Below, piece by piece: positions 26,603-35,292 of a stretch of 64,000 nucleotides of DNA; the first letter of the stretch is position 1, and each line of letters starts with the position of its first letter. The stretch covers positions 62,001 through 126,000 of the forward strand of contig CAKSFA010000002.1 in the NCBI GenBank assembly GCA_934454125.1, given 5' to 3'. The translations under genes were made by a program, and so were the position numbers. The notes under the pieces were generated by a model. That model did not search any database. It saw only the letters and a list, made by a program, of their open reading frames with translations, and had not been told where the DNA came from. The stretch comes from an uncultured Eubacteriales bacterium. GTDB taxonomy: Bacteria > Bacillota > Clostridia > Oscillospirales > Acutalibacteraceae.

Positions 26603-27274
26603 ATGACAGAAACCGTTCAAACCCAGCAGTTGTTTGACTTGTCGCAAACTGCTGCAAAACCACTGTTAGAACAGTTTTCTTACCCGTGGCAGGCACTTGC
26701 GCATATTGCAGAATTTATTACTGCTTTGGGCAAAACATTGCCAGAAGCTGAATATGAACAAATTGCCGAACGCATTTGGGTAGCACGCACTGCCAAAGTA
26801 TTTCAAACTGCATATCTTGCCGCCCCAACCATCATCGGGCACGAAACAGAGGTGCGCCACTGCGCGTTTATCCGCGGGAGCGCACTGGTCGGCGCAAATT
26901 GTGTAGTAGGAAATTCTACTGAGTTGAAAAATGTTATTTTAATGAACGGCGTGCAGGCACCACATTATAATTATGTTGGTGATTCTATTTTGGGGTACAA
27001 AGCACATATGGGCGCGGGCTCCATCACGTCAAATGTTAAGGCAGATAAATCACTTGTTCAAATCAACTGCAACGGAGAAAAAATCAATACCGACCGAAAA
27101 AAATTCGGTGCAATTTTGGGTGACGGTGTAGAGATCGGCTGCAACGCCGTGCTCAACCCCGGCACAATCATTGGCAAACATGCCCATGTTTATCCGCTTT
27201 CTATGGTGCGCGGTGTTGTTCCATCGCGGCATATTTACAAAAAAGCAGGCGAAATTGTACCACATCGGGATTGA
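26603..27274 (+). CDS. Left-handed beta-helix protein, GlmU C-terminal-like
   Basis: A 223-residue protein made of a helical N-terminal stretch (1-70) and hexapeptide repeats. VGDSILGYKAHMGAGSITSNVKADK matches the acetyltransferase half of GlmU around its active site, and LGDGVEIGCNAVLNPGTIIG continues the helix. There is no nucleotidyltransferase domain, so it is not a complete GlmU. It may be a stand-alone sugar-1-phosphate acetyltransferase; databases often label such clostridial proteins UDP-GlcNAc pyrophosphorylase, which the sequence does not support. ATG at 26603 follows AAAGGAG; its own promoter precedes it. Confidence 0.75.
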   Translation: MTETVQTQQLFDLSQTAAKPLLEQFSYPWQALAHIAEFITALGKTLPEAEYEQIAERIWVARTAKVFQTAYLAAPTIIGHETEVRHCAFIRGSALVGANCVVGNSTELKNVILMNGVQAPHYNYVGDSILGYKAHMGAGSITSNVKADKSLVQINCNGEKINTDRKKFGAILGDGVEIGCNAVLNPGTIIGKHAHVYPLSMVRGVVPSRHIYKKAGEIVPHRD

Positions 27275-27365
27275 TCTTGCGCAGCATCCCCTCTTTCTTT
27301 TTCTGTATCTTTTTTGTATAATAGCTGTAAGCACCAGTACATTCTAAAAGGAGGCAGGCAATTTT

Positions 27366-28229
27366 ATGGCAACACAAAAAAAGGTGGCTGTGATTGGCAA
27401 TCTCTCTAGCTTTGATAAACGTTCTATCACCACAGCACTGCCCATTTTTGCAGCCAGCGGCGGCATTGAAACCTACCCGCTGCTCACGGCTGTCGTCCCT
27501 TCACGTGACAATGATATTGACAGTCCCGATTACTGTGACCTGACCAACAATATGCCCACCGTTGCCACCTATTGGAAAAACCAGAAACTGCTGCTGGACG
27601 GCGTTATCTGCAGCTTTTTGGGCTCACCTGAGCAAGCCAGCGTAGTAGATGATATTTTAACACACTGCAAAGCCCCAAACGCACTGGCACTGCTGGATCC
27701 AATTATTGGAGATCACGGACAAATGTACGGCTCAAGCTCCTCTAACATGGCTCAAGCGATGAGAGAGCTGTGCAAAAGAGCAGATATCATCGTACCAAAT
27801 ATGACAGAGGCCTGTATTCTGTTAGACGAACCATATCAACCAGGCCCTTATACCAGAGCATATGTACACGATTTGATGGTACGCCTGAGCAAACTGGGAC
27901 CAAGTATGATCGTGATTACCGGCGTGTGGTTCAGCAAATTTCTTTCCGGCGCAGCAGGGTACGATACAGTAGACGGCAGCTTTACCTATGCGTTTTCCAA
28001 ACATGTCAAGGGTGAATACATGGGCGTAGGAGAAGTTTTTAACAGTGTATTGCTCAGTTCTCTGCTACATGGTATGAAATTTCGCAATGCCCTGCAATTT
28101 GCCGTAGATTTTACCCACCGCAGTATTCTATCTCAAAAAAAGACACAAACCAGCGATTTTGCATACGGCATTGATTTTGAAATCAACCTGCCTTGGATCA
28201 TCAAAACTTTTAAATCAGACAAAAGGTAA
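27366..28229 (+). CDS. Pyridoxamine/pyridoxal kinase-like protein (ribokinase superfamily)
   Basis: A 287-residue protein resembling PdxY/PdxK, which phosphorylate B6 vitamers. KVAVIGNLSSFDKRSITTALPIF is the family N-terminus, LALLDPIIGDHG the magnesium-site region, and VPNMTEACILL the conserved NxTE block. The catalytic GTGD loop reads GVGEVF here: the Asp that acts as base is replaced by Glu. It may still work or may have changed role. ATG at 27366 follows AAAGGAGG. Monocistronic with a terminator behind it. Confidence 0.8.
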   Translation: MATQKKVAVIGNLSSFDKRSITTALPIFAASGGIETYPLLTAVVPSRDNDIDSPDYCDLTNNMPTVATYWKNQKLLLDGVICSFLGSPEQASVVDDILTHCKAPNALALLDPIIGDHGQMYGSSSSNMAQAMRELCKRADIIVPNMTEACILLDEPYQPGPYTRAYVHDLMVRLSKLGPSMIVITGVWFSKFLSGAAGYDTVDGSFTYAFSKHVKGEYMGVGEVFNSVLLSSLLHGMKFRNALQFAVDFTHRSILSQKKTQTSDFAYGIDFEINLPWIIKTFKSDKR

Positions 28230-28231
28230 CA

Positions 28232-28254
28232 GGAGCGGTAATGCCGCTCTTTTT
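28232..28254 (+). terminator. Terminator after the kinase gene
   Basis: GAGCGG/CCGCTC stem with TAATG-type loop and six T. Confidence 0.75.
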
Positions 28255-28282
28255 ACATGGATGCGCCATTGTCAAACAATGG

Positions 28283-28311
28283 TTTACAGATTGCCAGATT
28301 CACGCTATAAT
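28283..28311 (+). promoter_or_regulatory. Promoter of the FHA-FtsW operon
   Basis: TTTACA (28283-28288), 17-bp spacer, TATAAT (28306-28311). Confidence 0.78.
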
Positions 28312-28352
28312 AATACAAACAGACTGCGTCAGAAAGGGGAGCGTTGCCGTTT

Positions 28353-30041
28353 ATGTTCAGCAGCCAGATATTTGAAAATGCGCTGAGCATCACGATGTTT
28401 GCGTTACGAATCCTCGTTCCTCTGCTTTGCACGATCGTGCTGACGCGCTGCTTTCTTTCACTCAAACGCGGCCGACGTAAAGAAGAACCTGTCGTGTTGC
28501 TGGAGGACGCCGCAAGCGGACTATCCATCCCTGTTTTATACTGGGAGAACTCGATCGGCAGAAGCAAAAGCTGCGACATCGTTTTGCCAGACAACACTTG
28601 CAGCCGTGACCATGCTGTTCTATATCGCCGTGCAAGCGGCTGGCTGATTACTGATACCGGCTCCAAAGCCGGCACATTTGTGAATGGAAAAAAAATCTCA
28701 GCCGCTACACAACTGATTCCGGGCGACGTAATCGGCATCGGAGCAACCCGTTTTGCATTGCGGCGCGTCAGCGAGGGTACCGTCATTCGGCAAACCAAAA
28801 AACAGCCCAAAGTCTCACGCAAGCGCGCACCTTCCCCTGTCGGTCTGTTGATTCTGACCAATGTGATTCATTTGCTTTTAGCTGTGCAATGTTGCTTTGC
28901 CGGCGAACAATTTAGCCCACTGCCACTGATTCCCTTTGTTATCTTGCTGGCAATGGCATGGGGAGTATTCCTCATTTCTACCAAAGGTCTTGGGCGGGTA
29001 AGCTTTGAAATCGAAACGTTCGGCTTTTTATTATCCGGCATCGGCATTATGCTACTGTGTGCTGAAAAATTCAGCTTGGTTTATGCACAACTGGGTGGTA
29101 TGTTGTTGGGGCTATGCCTATTCGGCTTTTTGATTTGGTTTATGGGCGATTTGAAACGAGTAATGCGCGCACGTTTGTGGATTGCCATTGCCGCTGTTTT
29201 ATTATTTGCCGCCAATCTGGTGCTTGGTTCAGAGGCAAACGGATCCAAAAACTGGATTTATCTTGGTCCAATTAGTCTGCAACCTTCAGAGCTAATTAAA
29301 ATCGCCTTTATCTTTGTAGGTGCCTCTACGCTAGACAAATTGCAGACTGCCAAAAACTTGTGGGGCTTTTTAGCCTTTACCGCCATTTGCCTGGGCGCTT
29401 TGATGTTAATGAAAGACTTTGGCACAGCGTGTATTTTCTTTATTACCTTTGTCATCATTGCATTTATGCGCTCCGGCAGCATTCGCACTATCTTGCTGGT
29501 GCTTTCCGGTTCCGCACTGGGGGTATTTCTTATTCTCCGCTTTAAACCCTATATTGCCGAACGTTTTAAAACTTGGCGGCACGTTTGGGAGTATGCTGAC
29601 AGCACCGGCTGGCAACAGGCAAATGTTCTGATGTATGCTGCCAGCGGCGGTCTATTCGGCGTAGGTCTTGGTAAAGGCTACCTGAAACTTACCTTTGCCG
29701 GAGATAGCGACCTGGTATTTGGCATGCTGTGCGAAGAAATGGGACTTGTAATGGCTGTTCTAGTCGTTGCCGCTGTAGCCATGTTAATTTTATTTGCACG
29801 CAACGACGCTACCCGCAGCCGCTCCACCTTTTATTCCATCTCGGCATGTGCCGCTGCCGGACTCCTATTATTCCAAACCTGCTTAAACATGTTTGGTGCA
29901 ACAGACGTATTGCCACTCACCGGTGTTACCATGCCGTTCATCAGTCTGGGTGGCTCCAGCATGATGTCTGTTTGGGGTCTGCTGGCATTTATCAAAGCCT
30001 CCGACGAACGCACCTACGCAGTAAGGAGGAAAATCAAATGA
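28353..30041 (+). CDS. FHA-domain/FtsW-RodA fusion (SEDS glycan polymerase)
   Basis: A 562-residue protein. A first membrane helix (13-32) is followed by a cytoplasmic FHA domain (about 58-137) with IGRSKSCDIVLPD, SRDHAVLYRR and TFVNGKK, the residues that bind phosphothreonine. About ten membrane helices then form a SEDS domain: GPISLQPSELIKIAFI, LMKDFGTA and the C-terminal TGVTMPFISLGGSSMMS are FtsW/RodA signatures. SEDS proteins polymerise lipid II. It overlaps the next gene, a PBP, by ATGA, forming the usual SEDS-PBP pair. ATG at 28353 is preferred to TTG 28344, which lies too close to AGGGGAG. Confidence 0.92.
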   Translation: MFSSQIFENALSITMFALRILVPLLCTIVLTRCFLSLKRGRRKEEPVVLLEDAASGLSIPVLYWENSIGRSKSCDIVLPDNTCSRDHAVLYRRASGWLITDTGSKAGTFVNGKKISAATQLIPGDVIGIGATRFALRRVSEGTVIRQTKKQPKVSRKRAPSPVGLLILTNVIHLLLAVQCCFAGEQFSPLPLIPFVILLAMAWGVFLISTKGLGRVSFEIETFGFLLSGIGIMLLCAEKFSLVYAQLGGMLLGLCLFGFLIWFMGDLKRVMRARLWIAIAAVLLFAANLVLGSEANGSKNWIYLGPISLQPSELIKIAFIFVGASTLDKLQTAKNLWGFLAFTAICLGALMLMKDFGTACIFFITFVIIAFMRSGSIRTILLVLSGSALGVFLILRFKPYIAERFKTWRHVWEYADSTGWQQANVLMYAASGGLFGVGLGKGYLKLTFAGDSDLVFGMLCEEMGLVMAVLVVAAVAMLILFARNDATRSRSTFYSISACAAAGLLLFQTCLNMFGATDVLPLTGVTMPFISLGGSSMMSVWGLLAFIKASDERTYAVRRKIK

Positions 30042-31420
30042 AAACTACTGGCTGGCGCTCTCTGATTTTATATATCATCGGAGCAGGCTTTTTAGCAGGC
30101 ATTTTGTTTTTTGTATTCAGTTACTTTGTGCAGGGCGGCTCATGGGCAATCCGCCCCTCTAATGCACATATCACCAACAATGGGCAATTAACCTATTCCG
30201 GTCAAATTACCGACCGCGACGGCAAAGCGCTTTCTTATAGTGAAAACGGCGTGCAAAAATATAGCGAAAACAGTGTAATCCGTCAGTCCACGCTGCATGT
30301 TGTTGGAGACCCCAACGGATATATTTCCACTGGCGCACAGTATGCCTTTCGCACGCAGCTTTCCGGCTTTAATCCAATCACCGGCGTTGTTTCTCCATTT
30401 GGCAGCACAATCACCGGAAGCAATCTTCAGCTCACCATCAGCGCAGAGGTTTCTGCCACTGCTCTACAAGCATTAAACGGCAAAAAAGGCGCCGTTGCAG
30501 TTTACAATTACAAAACGGGTGAAGTTCTTTGTCTGGTAAGCAGCCCTACCTTTGACCCGCAAAACATTCCAAATGACATCGAAACCAACAGCCGCTATGA
30601 TGGCGTTTATTTAAACAATGCGCTTTCCTCGTCCTATACCCCCGGCTCCATTTTTAAAGTCATCACCGCTGCCGCTGCAATCGAAACCATTCCAGATCTC
30701 GATACCCGCACGTTTCACTGTTCCGGCTCCACCGTTATCAACGGAGAAACCATCAAATGTGACTCCACACATGGAGATATCAACTTTCAAAATGGGCTGG
30801 CAAAATCCTGCAACGTTGTGTTTGCAGAACTTTCTGTAGAAATGGGCAAAGCAACCATGACAAAATACGCTGAAAAGCTAGGATGCAATACCAATTTTTA
30901 TCTCGACGGCAATCCTAGCAAAGCCAGCAGCTATGATGTTGAAAAAGCCGATGACAACGCACTGGCTTGGTCCGGCATCGGCCAGTATACCGACACGGCC
31001 AATCCTTTCCACATGATGCTGCTGATGGGTGCAATCGCAAATGGCGGCACACCGGTAAATCCATATCTGATTCAAAGTGTAACCAGCAGTATTGGCCTAC
31101 AAACCAAAACGGGCCATACCACAACCGGCAGCACAATGCTTAACCAATCTACAGCAGAACAGCTGCAAAAACTGATGCGATACACCGTCAGCAATTATTA
31201 CGGCGATTCTCTATTTCCAGGGCTACAGGCAGCTGCTAAAACCGGAACTGCTGAGGTTGGAGAAAATAAAATCCCCACCGGGTGGGTCGTTGGTTATTCT
31301 CAGCGAGAAGATCTCCCTCTCGCCTTTGCCGTTGTAGTAGAAGAAGGAAATTATGGCAGAAATTCTGCCGGCGTTGTTGCTAACTCGGTGCTGCAAAAAG
31401 CTGCAGCACTTTACACATAA
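30038..31420 (+). CDS. Class B penicillin-binding protein (PbpA/FtsI-like transpeptidase)
   Basis: A 460-residue cross-linking enzyme with one N-terminal membrane helix (about 8-30) and a short pedestal. The active-site motifs are complete: TPGSIFK (Ser-x-x-Lys) near residue 205, KSCNVV (SxN) near 257, and AAKTGTAEV (KTG) near 400. Size and layout match the small PbpA type found next to RodA, not the longer FtsI/SpoVD with PASTA. GGAGG precedes the ATG at 30038. Partner of the FHA-SEDS protein. Confidence 0.92.
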   Translation: MKTTGWRSLILYIIGAGFLAGILFFVFSYFVQGGSWAIRPSNAHITNNGQLTYSGQITDRDGKALSYSENGVQKYSENSVIRQSTLHVVGDPNGYISTGAQYAFRTQLSGFNPITGVVSPFGSTITGSNLQLTISAEVSATALQALNGKKGAVAVYNYKTGEVLCLVSSPTFDPQNIPNDIETNSRYDGVYLNNALSSSYTPGSIFKVITAAAAIETIPDLDTRTFHCSGSTVINGETIKCDSTHGDINFQNGLAKSCNVVFAELSVEMGKATMTKYAEKLGCNTNFYLDGNPSKASSYDVEKADDNALAWSGIGQYTDTANPFHMMLLMGAIANGGTPVNPYLIQSVTSSIGLQTKTGHTTTGSTMLNQSTAEQLQKLMRYTVSNYYGDSLFPGLQAAAKTGTAEVGENKIPTGWVVGYSQREDLPLAFAVVVEEGNYGRNSAGVVANSVLQKAAALYT

Positions 31421-31476
31421 AAAACCGATAGAATGAAAAAATAATTTACAACAGAAGTAAAAAGGAGAAATGTAAT

Positions 31477-31791
31477 ATGGCAGTAATTGAATTAACATCC
31501 CAAAATTTTGAATCAGAGGTATTAAAATCAGACGTACCGGTATTGGTCGATTTCTGGGCCCCCTGGTGCGGACCATGCCGCATGGTTTCCCCCATTGTGG
31601 ATGAAATTGCAGAAGAAGTACAAGGAAAAGCCAAGGTAGGCAAAGTCAACGTAGATGAGCAGGGAGATCTAGCTGCACAGTTTGGCGTTATGAGCATTCC
31701 CACTATCATGGTGTTCAAAAACGGAGAAGCTGTCAGCACCTCTGTAGGCGCAAAACCCAAAGCAGAGTTGCTTGCCATGCTGGGCGAATAA
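31477..31791 (+). CDS. trxA: Thioredoxin
   Basis: A 104-residue cytosolic disulfide reductase. LVDFWAPWCGPCRM holds the WCGPC redox centre, and MSIPTIMVF the conserved cis-proline loop. Length is exact for Trx. It starts 56 bp after the PBP with AAAGGAG upstream and ends at a strong terminator, so it may be a late gene of the SEDS-PBP operon or have its own start. Confidence 0.97.
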   Translation: MAVIELTSQNFESEVLKSDVPVLVDFWAPWCGPCRMVSPIVDEIAEEVQGKAKVGKVNVDEQGDLAAQFGVMSIPTIMVFKNGEAVSTSVGAKPKAELLAMLGE

Positions 31792-31800
31792 GACAAAACA

Positions 31801-31836
31801 AAAACAGCCTGTTATAAATGCAGGCTGTTTTATTTT
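31801..31836 (+). terminator. Terminator after trxA
   Basis: AAAACAGCCTG/CAGGCTGTTTT stem, 9-base loop, then ATTTT. Only 22 bases separate it from the next start codon, so some read-through is possible. Confidence 0.85.
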
Positions 31837-31858
31837 CAAAATCAAAGGAGGGGATCTC

Positions 31859-32194
31859 ATGGCAACTTCCGAAGACTTTGCACAATACGTTTGTGAACAG
31901 GTACAACACTGTGGCATCGTGCGCCATCGCAAAATGTTTGGCGAATATATGGTTTACATTAACGATAAACCACTTTTGCTTTTATGTGATAATACCGTTT
32001 ATGTCAAACAGCTTCCCTGTGTTGCAAATTTGCTGCAACATGCTCCTTGCGATGTACCGTATCTTAATGCAAAACCGCATTATATTCTAGATATTGACAA
32101 CTCAGCACTTACCACCACAGTCATTGCCGCGTTAGAACCAGTCATTCCAGTTCCAAAGCCTCGACAAAAAAAGAAGCACCCAACAAACATATGA
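31859..32194 (+). CDS. TfoX N-terminal-domain protein
   Basis: A 111-residue protein consisting of one TfoX_N domain: FAQYVCEQVQHCGIVRHRKMFGEYMVYIND and the following LLCDNTVYVKQ block. In Haemophilus the two-domain TfoX controls competence; clostridial single-domain versions have no established role, so no function is assigned. ATG at 31859 has the strong AAAGGAGGGG site. The tail is basic (KPRQKKKHP). The lipoprotein gene starts 14 bp downstream. Confidence 0.8.
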   Translation: MATSEDFAQYVCEQVQHCGIVRHRKMFGEYMVYINDKPLLLLCDNTVYVKQLPCVANLLQHAPCDVPYLNAKPHYILDIDNSALTTTVIAALEPVIPVPKPRQKKKHPTNI

Positions 32195-32208
32195 AAGGGA
32201 GTATCCCA

Positions 32209-32808
32209 ATGAAACAAATCAAACAACAATTATTGCTGTCTTCCGCAGCTTTTTTCAGTATTCTGTTGCTTGCTGGCTGCGGCACAGCAACCACTCCTAC
32301 CTCTTCTAGTGAAACCCCGTCTCAAGTAGAAACGAGCACCGTCTCTACTGTCTCCGCCACTTTCACTGATAACCTGGGGCAAATCGCAAATGGCATCTTT
32401 ACTGCCGCCAACGGCAGTTATCGTATTACCGTACCACAAGGATCCACTTTACGCACTGCTGGTACAACAACCACTGTGTTTTCCACCGAAGATGGCAGCA
32501 CCATCACAATCACCTCAGAAGAAAACACCGGTTCCTACCAAAATTTAAATCAGGAAGTACTGGAAGCTACTTATCGTCAGCTTTACAACGATTATGCTAC
32601 CACGGCTTTTTCTGCACAAACTATCAATCCAAAACGCACCGATTACCGCCTGAGCTTTACCGGCACTACCAGTGACACCACTTTGCAGGTTTCTGTTTGC
32701 AAAGTGGTGTCCAATCAGCGTGTAATCACCGTACAAATCTCCTCTTCATCAGAAGTCGCTAACACGACAGATTTACTGGAGCAAATTGTTGCTTCATTGA
32801 GTTTTTAA
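32209..32808 (+). CDS. Small lipoprotein of unknown function
   Basis: A 199-residue exported protein. The signal peptide ends LLLAGC, a perfect lipobox with lipidated Cys near residue 24, followed by a Ser/Thr-rich spacer. The remaining 140 residues (GSYRITVPQGS, TEDGSTITITSEEN) look like an all-beta domain resembling small PsbP/DUF1795-like folds, but I do not recognise a family. ATG at 32209 has AAAGGGAG upstream; an ATG at 32191 overlapping the preceding stop is an alternative. Confidence 0.8.
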   Translation: MKQIKQQLLLSSAAFFSILLLAGCGTATTPTSSSETPSQVETSTVSTVSATFTDNLGQIANGIFTAANGSYRITVPQGSTLRTAGTTTTVFSTEDGSTITITSEENTGSYQNLNQEVLEATYRQLYNDYATTAFSAQTINPKRTDYRLSFTGTTSDTTLQVSVCKVVSNQRVITVQISSSSEVANTTDLLEQIVASLSF

Positions 32809-32810
32809 AC

Positions 32811-32845
32811 AAAACACCACTGCATAATGCAGTGGTGTTTTATTA
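32811..32845. terminator. Bidirectional terminator
   Basis: A 14-bp perfect stem (AAAACACCACTGCA and complement) around TAA, shared by the lipoprotein gene and the convergent Fe-S gene. Confidence 0.92.
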
Positions 32846-33100
32846 TAGCAATGCAATCTCTTTCAGGCGCGCAATAATCGGTAAATGTTGTGGGCATACG
32901 CTCTCACATTTTCCGCAAGCCACACAGCGCGCCGCCATCCCAGGTTTTAACCCATACCCCTGTATGCTACTTTTCACTGCTTGTGCGTCTCGTTGCTGCA
33001 CCCATGCGTTATACGCTGTCATCAACTCCGGTATCGCAATGGCCACCGGACAATTATCGCAACGGCGACAACCCTTGCACAGCTCCTGCACCGTACTCAC
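32843..33100 (-). CDS. Small two-cluster ferredoxin-like protein, detached C-terminal domain of an Fe-S aldo/keto reductase
   Basis: An 85-residue protein with eight cysteines in two sets: CKGCRRCDNCP (8, 11, 14, 17) and CVACGKCESVCP (59, 62, 65, 69), followed by QHLPIIARL. This spacing, including the CPQHLPI ending, is that of the C-terminus of 4Fe-4S aldo/keto reductases, yet no catalytic barrel is attached; upstream lies a HAD gene. The GTG start at 33100 overlaps the HAD stop (GTGA), so it is probably translated by coupling. It is either a remnant of a deleted gene or a genuine small electron carrier. Confidence 0.65.
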   Translation of the reverse strand: MSTVQELCKGCRRCDNCPVAIAIPELMTAYNAWVQQRDAQAVKSSIQGYGLKPGMAARCVACGKCESVCPQHLPIIARLKEIALL

Positions 33101-33936
33101 TGCGCACCTGCTAAAAAGCGCATCACTGCATATGCAACGCCGTCCTGTGCATTTGAGCATGTGATAAAATCTGCAGCCTGTTTTACCGCATCAATGCCAT
33201 TTTCCATCGCAATCGCCAGTCCAGCCCGCTGCAACAGCGTAATATCATTCATACTGTCTCCAATAGCCATCACTTGTTCCATCGTAAAGTTTAGCTGCTG
33301 GCACAGCCATTCCACTGCCTGTGCTTTCCCGGTATCCGCCGCACTAATTTCAATATTCAGTGGGTAAGAAGACGTCAGAGAAATCGCTTTTTCTTCGGCG
33401 AGTTCTCGCCACAGTCGCTCCAACAATACCGAATCACCCGTTTTAACGTTGATATTTTCAATGCCTGCCTCTGCCGTTTTCACAACTGCATGCACATCAT
33501 CTACTGCCGTACGGGTACTCAATACATAAGGTACATATTGTGCCGCAGTGCCATAATCCGTCAAACAACTTAAAAACCGACGCTCCGCATATGTCTTTCC
33601 AGCCACAAAAATTTCAGTCATCACGTCATACTGTTCCAACAATTTTAATACACGCAGCACCGTATCTTGCCCCAGCAAATTGCGATAAATCGCCTCTTGC
33701 TCGGGCAAACGGTCAACCGCAGCACCGTTTGAGGTAATCGCATATCGAATTCCAGGTATTTCCAGCATCTCCTGTGGCATAGAACCAAACACCCTGCCAG
33801 TGCAAGGCACCACAACAATACCGCACTCTTTTATGGCAAATTGCAAAGCATTGCGCACAACCGGGGTCAACTCTCCGTCTATTCCCAGAGTTGTTCCATC
33901 TAAATCGATTGCCAATAACTTAATCGTTGTCTCCAT
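33097..33936 (-). CDS. Cof-type HAD phosphatase
   Basis: A 279-residue HAD-superfamily hydrolase with a type IIB cap. LLAIDLDGTTLG contains the nucleophile Asp and acid/base Asp, VPCTGRVF motif II, and MAIGDSMNDITLL motif IV. Such enzymes dephosphorylate sugar phosphates or flavin/pyridoxal phosphates with broad specificity; substrate unknown. It follows the malic enzyme gene by 24 bp and overlaps the Fe-S gene by 4 bp, giving a three-gene unit. Confidence 0.92.
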   Translation of the reverse strand: METTIKLLAIDLDGTTLGIDGELTPVVRNALQFAIKECGIVVVPCTGRVFGSMPQEMLEIPGIRYAITSNGAAVDRLPEQEAIYRNLLGQDTVLRVLKLLEQYDVMTEIFVAGKTYAERRFLSCLTDYGTAAQYVPYVLSTRTAVDDVHAVVKTAEAGIENINVKTGDSVLLERLWRELAEEKAISLTSSYPLNIEISAADTGKAQAVEWLCQQLNFTMEQVMAIGDSMNDITLLQRAGLAIAMENGIDAVKQAADFITCSNAQDGVAYAVMRFLAGAQ

Positions 33937-33960
33937 TCCAAATCCCTGCCGCTATTCAAA

Positions 33961-35133
33961 TTACGCGCGTGCAACGCCTGTTTTTCTTGCAGCTTCCTTC
34001 ACGGCTTCTGCAACGGCTTGTGCAACGCCTTTTTCCAGCGGATCCGGAATGATAAAATCTGGGCGCAATACGTCATCGTCAATCAAATCTGCAATGGCAT
34101 ATGCTGCTGCAATCTTCATCTCTTCATTAATCTCCGTTGCACGCACATCCAAAGCTCCGCGGAATATCCCGGGAAATACCAACACATTATTAATCTGATT
34201 CGGAAAATCTGAACGTCCGGTACCCACTACCTTTGCACCGGCAGCCAGTGCTTCATCTGGAAAAATCTCCGGAACAGGGTTGGCCATTGCAAACACAATC
34301 GCATCTTTTGCCATAGACTGCACCATCTCTTTGGTCACACAACCCGGTGCCGAAACACCAAGCAGCATATCCGCTCCCTGAATCACCTCAGCCAATGTGC
34401 CCTGCTGGCGTTGCAAATTGGTCACTTTGGCAATTTCCTGCTGGCCTGCATTCATACCAGGCTTTCCTTCATAGAGTGCTCCACTGCGGTCACACAAAAT
34501 CACATGCTTCAGTCCCATTTCCAAAAACAGCTTTGTACACGCAATCCCCGCAGAGCCCGCTCCGTTTACTACAAGCCGAATGTCCTCCAACTTTTTGCCA
34601 ACCAGCTTTACTGCATTGAGCATCGCTGCCGCAGCAACAATCGCCGTTCCATGCTGATCATCATGAAACACTGGAATATCCAGCTCTTCCCGCAACCGGC
34701 GCTCAATTTCAAAACAACGCGGTGCAGCAATATCCTCTAAATTGATGCCGCCAAAGGTAGGCGCAATCATCTTTACTGCCTGCACAATTTCCTCCACATC
34801 TTTCGATGCAAGACAAATCGGAAAGGCATCCACATCACCAAATGCTTTGAATAAAACAGATTTTCCCTCCATTACAGGCATACCTGCCTCTGGGCCAATG
34901 TCTCCCAAACCCAAAACTGCCGTACCGTCTGTTACCACAGCCACCAGATTCCATTTCCGGCAATATTCATACACATCGTTTTTATCTTTATTAATTTCTA
35001 TGCAAGGAGCTGCTACCCCCGGTGTGTAAGCAATCGAAAGGTCTTCTCTGGTCTCCACCTCACAAGTAGGCACAACTTCAATTTTGCCTCTCCATTGTAA
35101 ATGTTTTTCTAAAGCAATTTTTGCGTAATCCAT
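33961..35133 (-). CDS. NAD(P)-dependent malic enzyme
   Basis: A 390-residue enzyme converting malate to pyruvate and CO2 with NAD(P)H formation. AYTPGVAAPCIEI near residue 35, FHDDQHGTAIVAAAA, and the nucleotide fold VVNGAGSAGIACTK are conserved; FAMANPVPEIFPDEA closes the active site. Length matches the short bacterial form without a phosphotransacetylase domain. ATG at 35133 has AGAGG upstream. With PEPCK and citrate synthase in this window it fits C4/C3 interconversion in a fermenter. Confidence 0.94.
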   Translation of the reverse strand: MDYAKIALEKHLQWRGKIEVVPTCEVETREDLSIAYTPGVAAPCIEINKDKNDVYEYCRKWNLVAVVTDGTAVLGLGDIGPEAGMPVMEGKSVLFKAFGDVDAFPICLASKDVEEIVQAVKMIAPTFGGINLEDIAAPRCFEIERRLREELDIPVFHDDQHGTAIVAAAAMLNAVKLVGKKLEDIRLVVNGAGSAGIACTKLFLEMGLKHVILCDRSGALYEGKPGMNAGQQEIAKVTNLQRQQGTLAEVIQGADMLLGVSAPGCVTKEMVQSMAKDAIVFAMANPVPEIFPDEALAAGAKVVGTGRSDFPNQINNVLVFPGIFRGALDVRATEINEEMKIAAAYAIADLIDDDVLRPDFIIPDPLEKGVAQAVAEAVKEAARKTGVARA

Positions 35134-35158
35134 AAACTCTAATACCTCTTTCTGTCGC

Positions 35159-35174
35159 ACAGGTTTTCACCTGT
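35159..35174. repeat. 6-bp inverted repeat in the malic enzyme leader
   Basis: ACAGGT and ACCTGT around TTTC, between the malic enzyme start and its -10. Could be an operator or a small leader hairpin; evidence is weak. Confidence 0.3.
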
Positions 35175-35198
35175 ATGTTATTTCTGTGCTTCGTGTTT

Positions 35199-35226
35199 AG
35201 TATAGCATATTTCAAAAAAACCGCAA
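35199..35226 (-). promoter_or_regulatory. Promoter of the malic enzyme operon
   Basis: TTGCGG (35221-35226), 16-bp spacer, TATACT (35199-35204). Confidence 0.55.
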
Positions 35227-35263
35227 CAAAAACAAAGTTTTTTAAGATTCTTTTATAAAATAC

Positions 35264-35292
35264 TTTACAATCTGTCTAAATTTCTGTATAAT
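35264..35292 (+). promoter_or_regulatory. Promoter of htrA
   Basis: TTTACA (35264-35269), 17-bp spacer, TATAAT (35287-35292). The leader to the start codon is about 180 bases and holds no gene. Confidence 0.75.
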
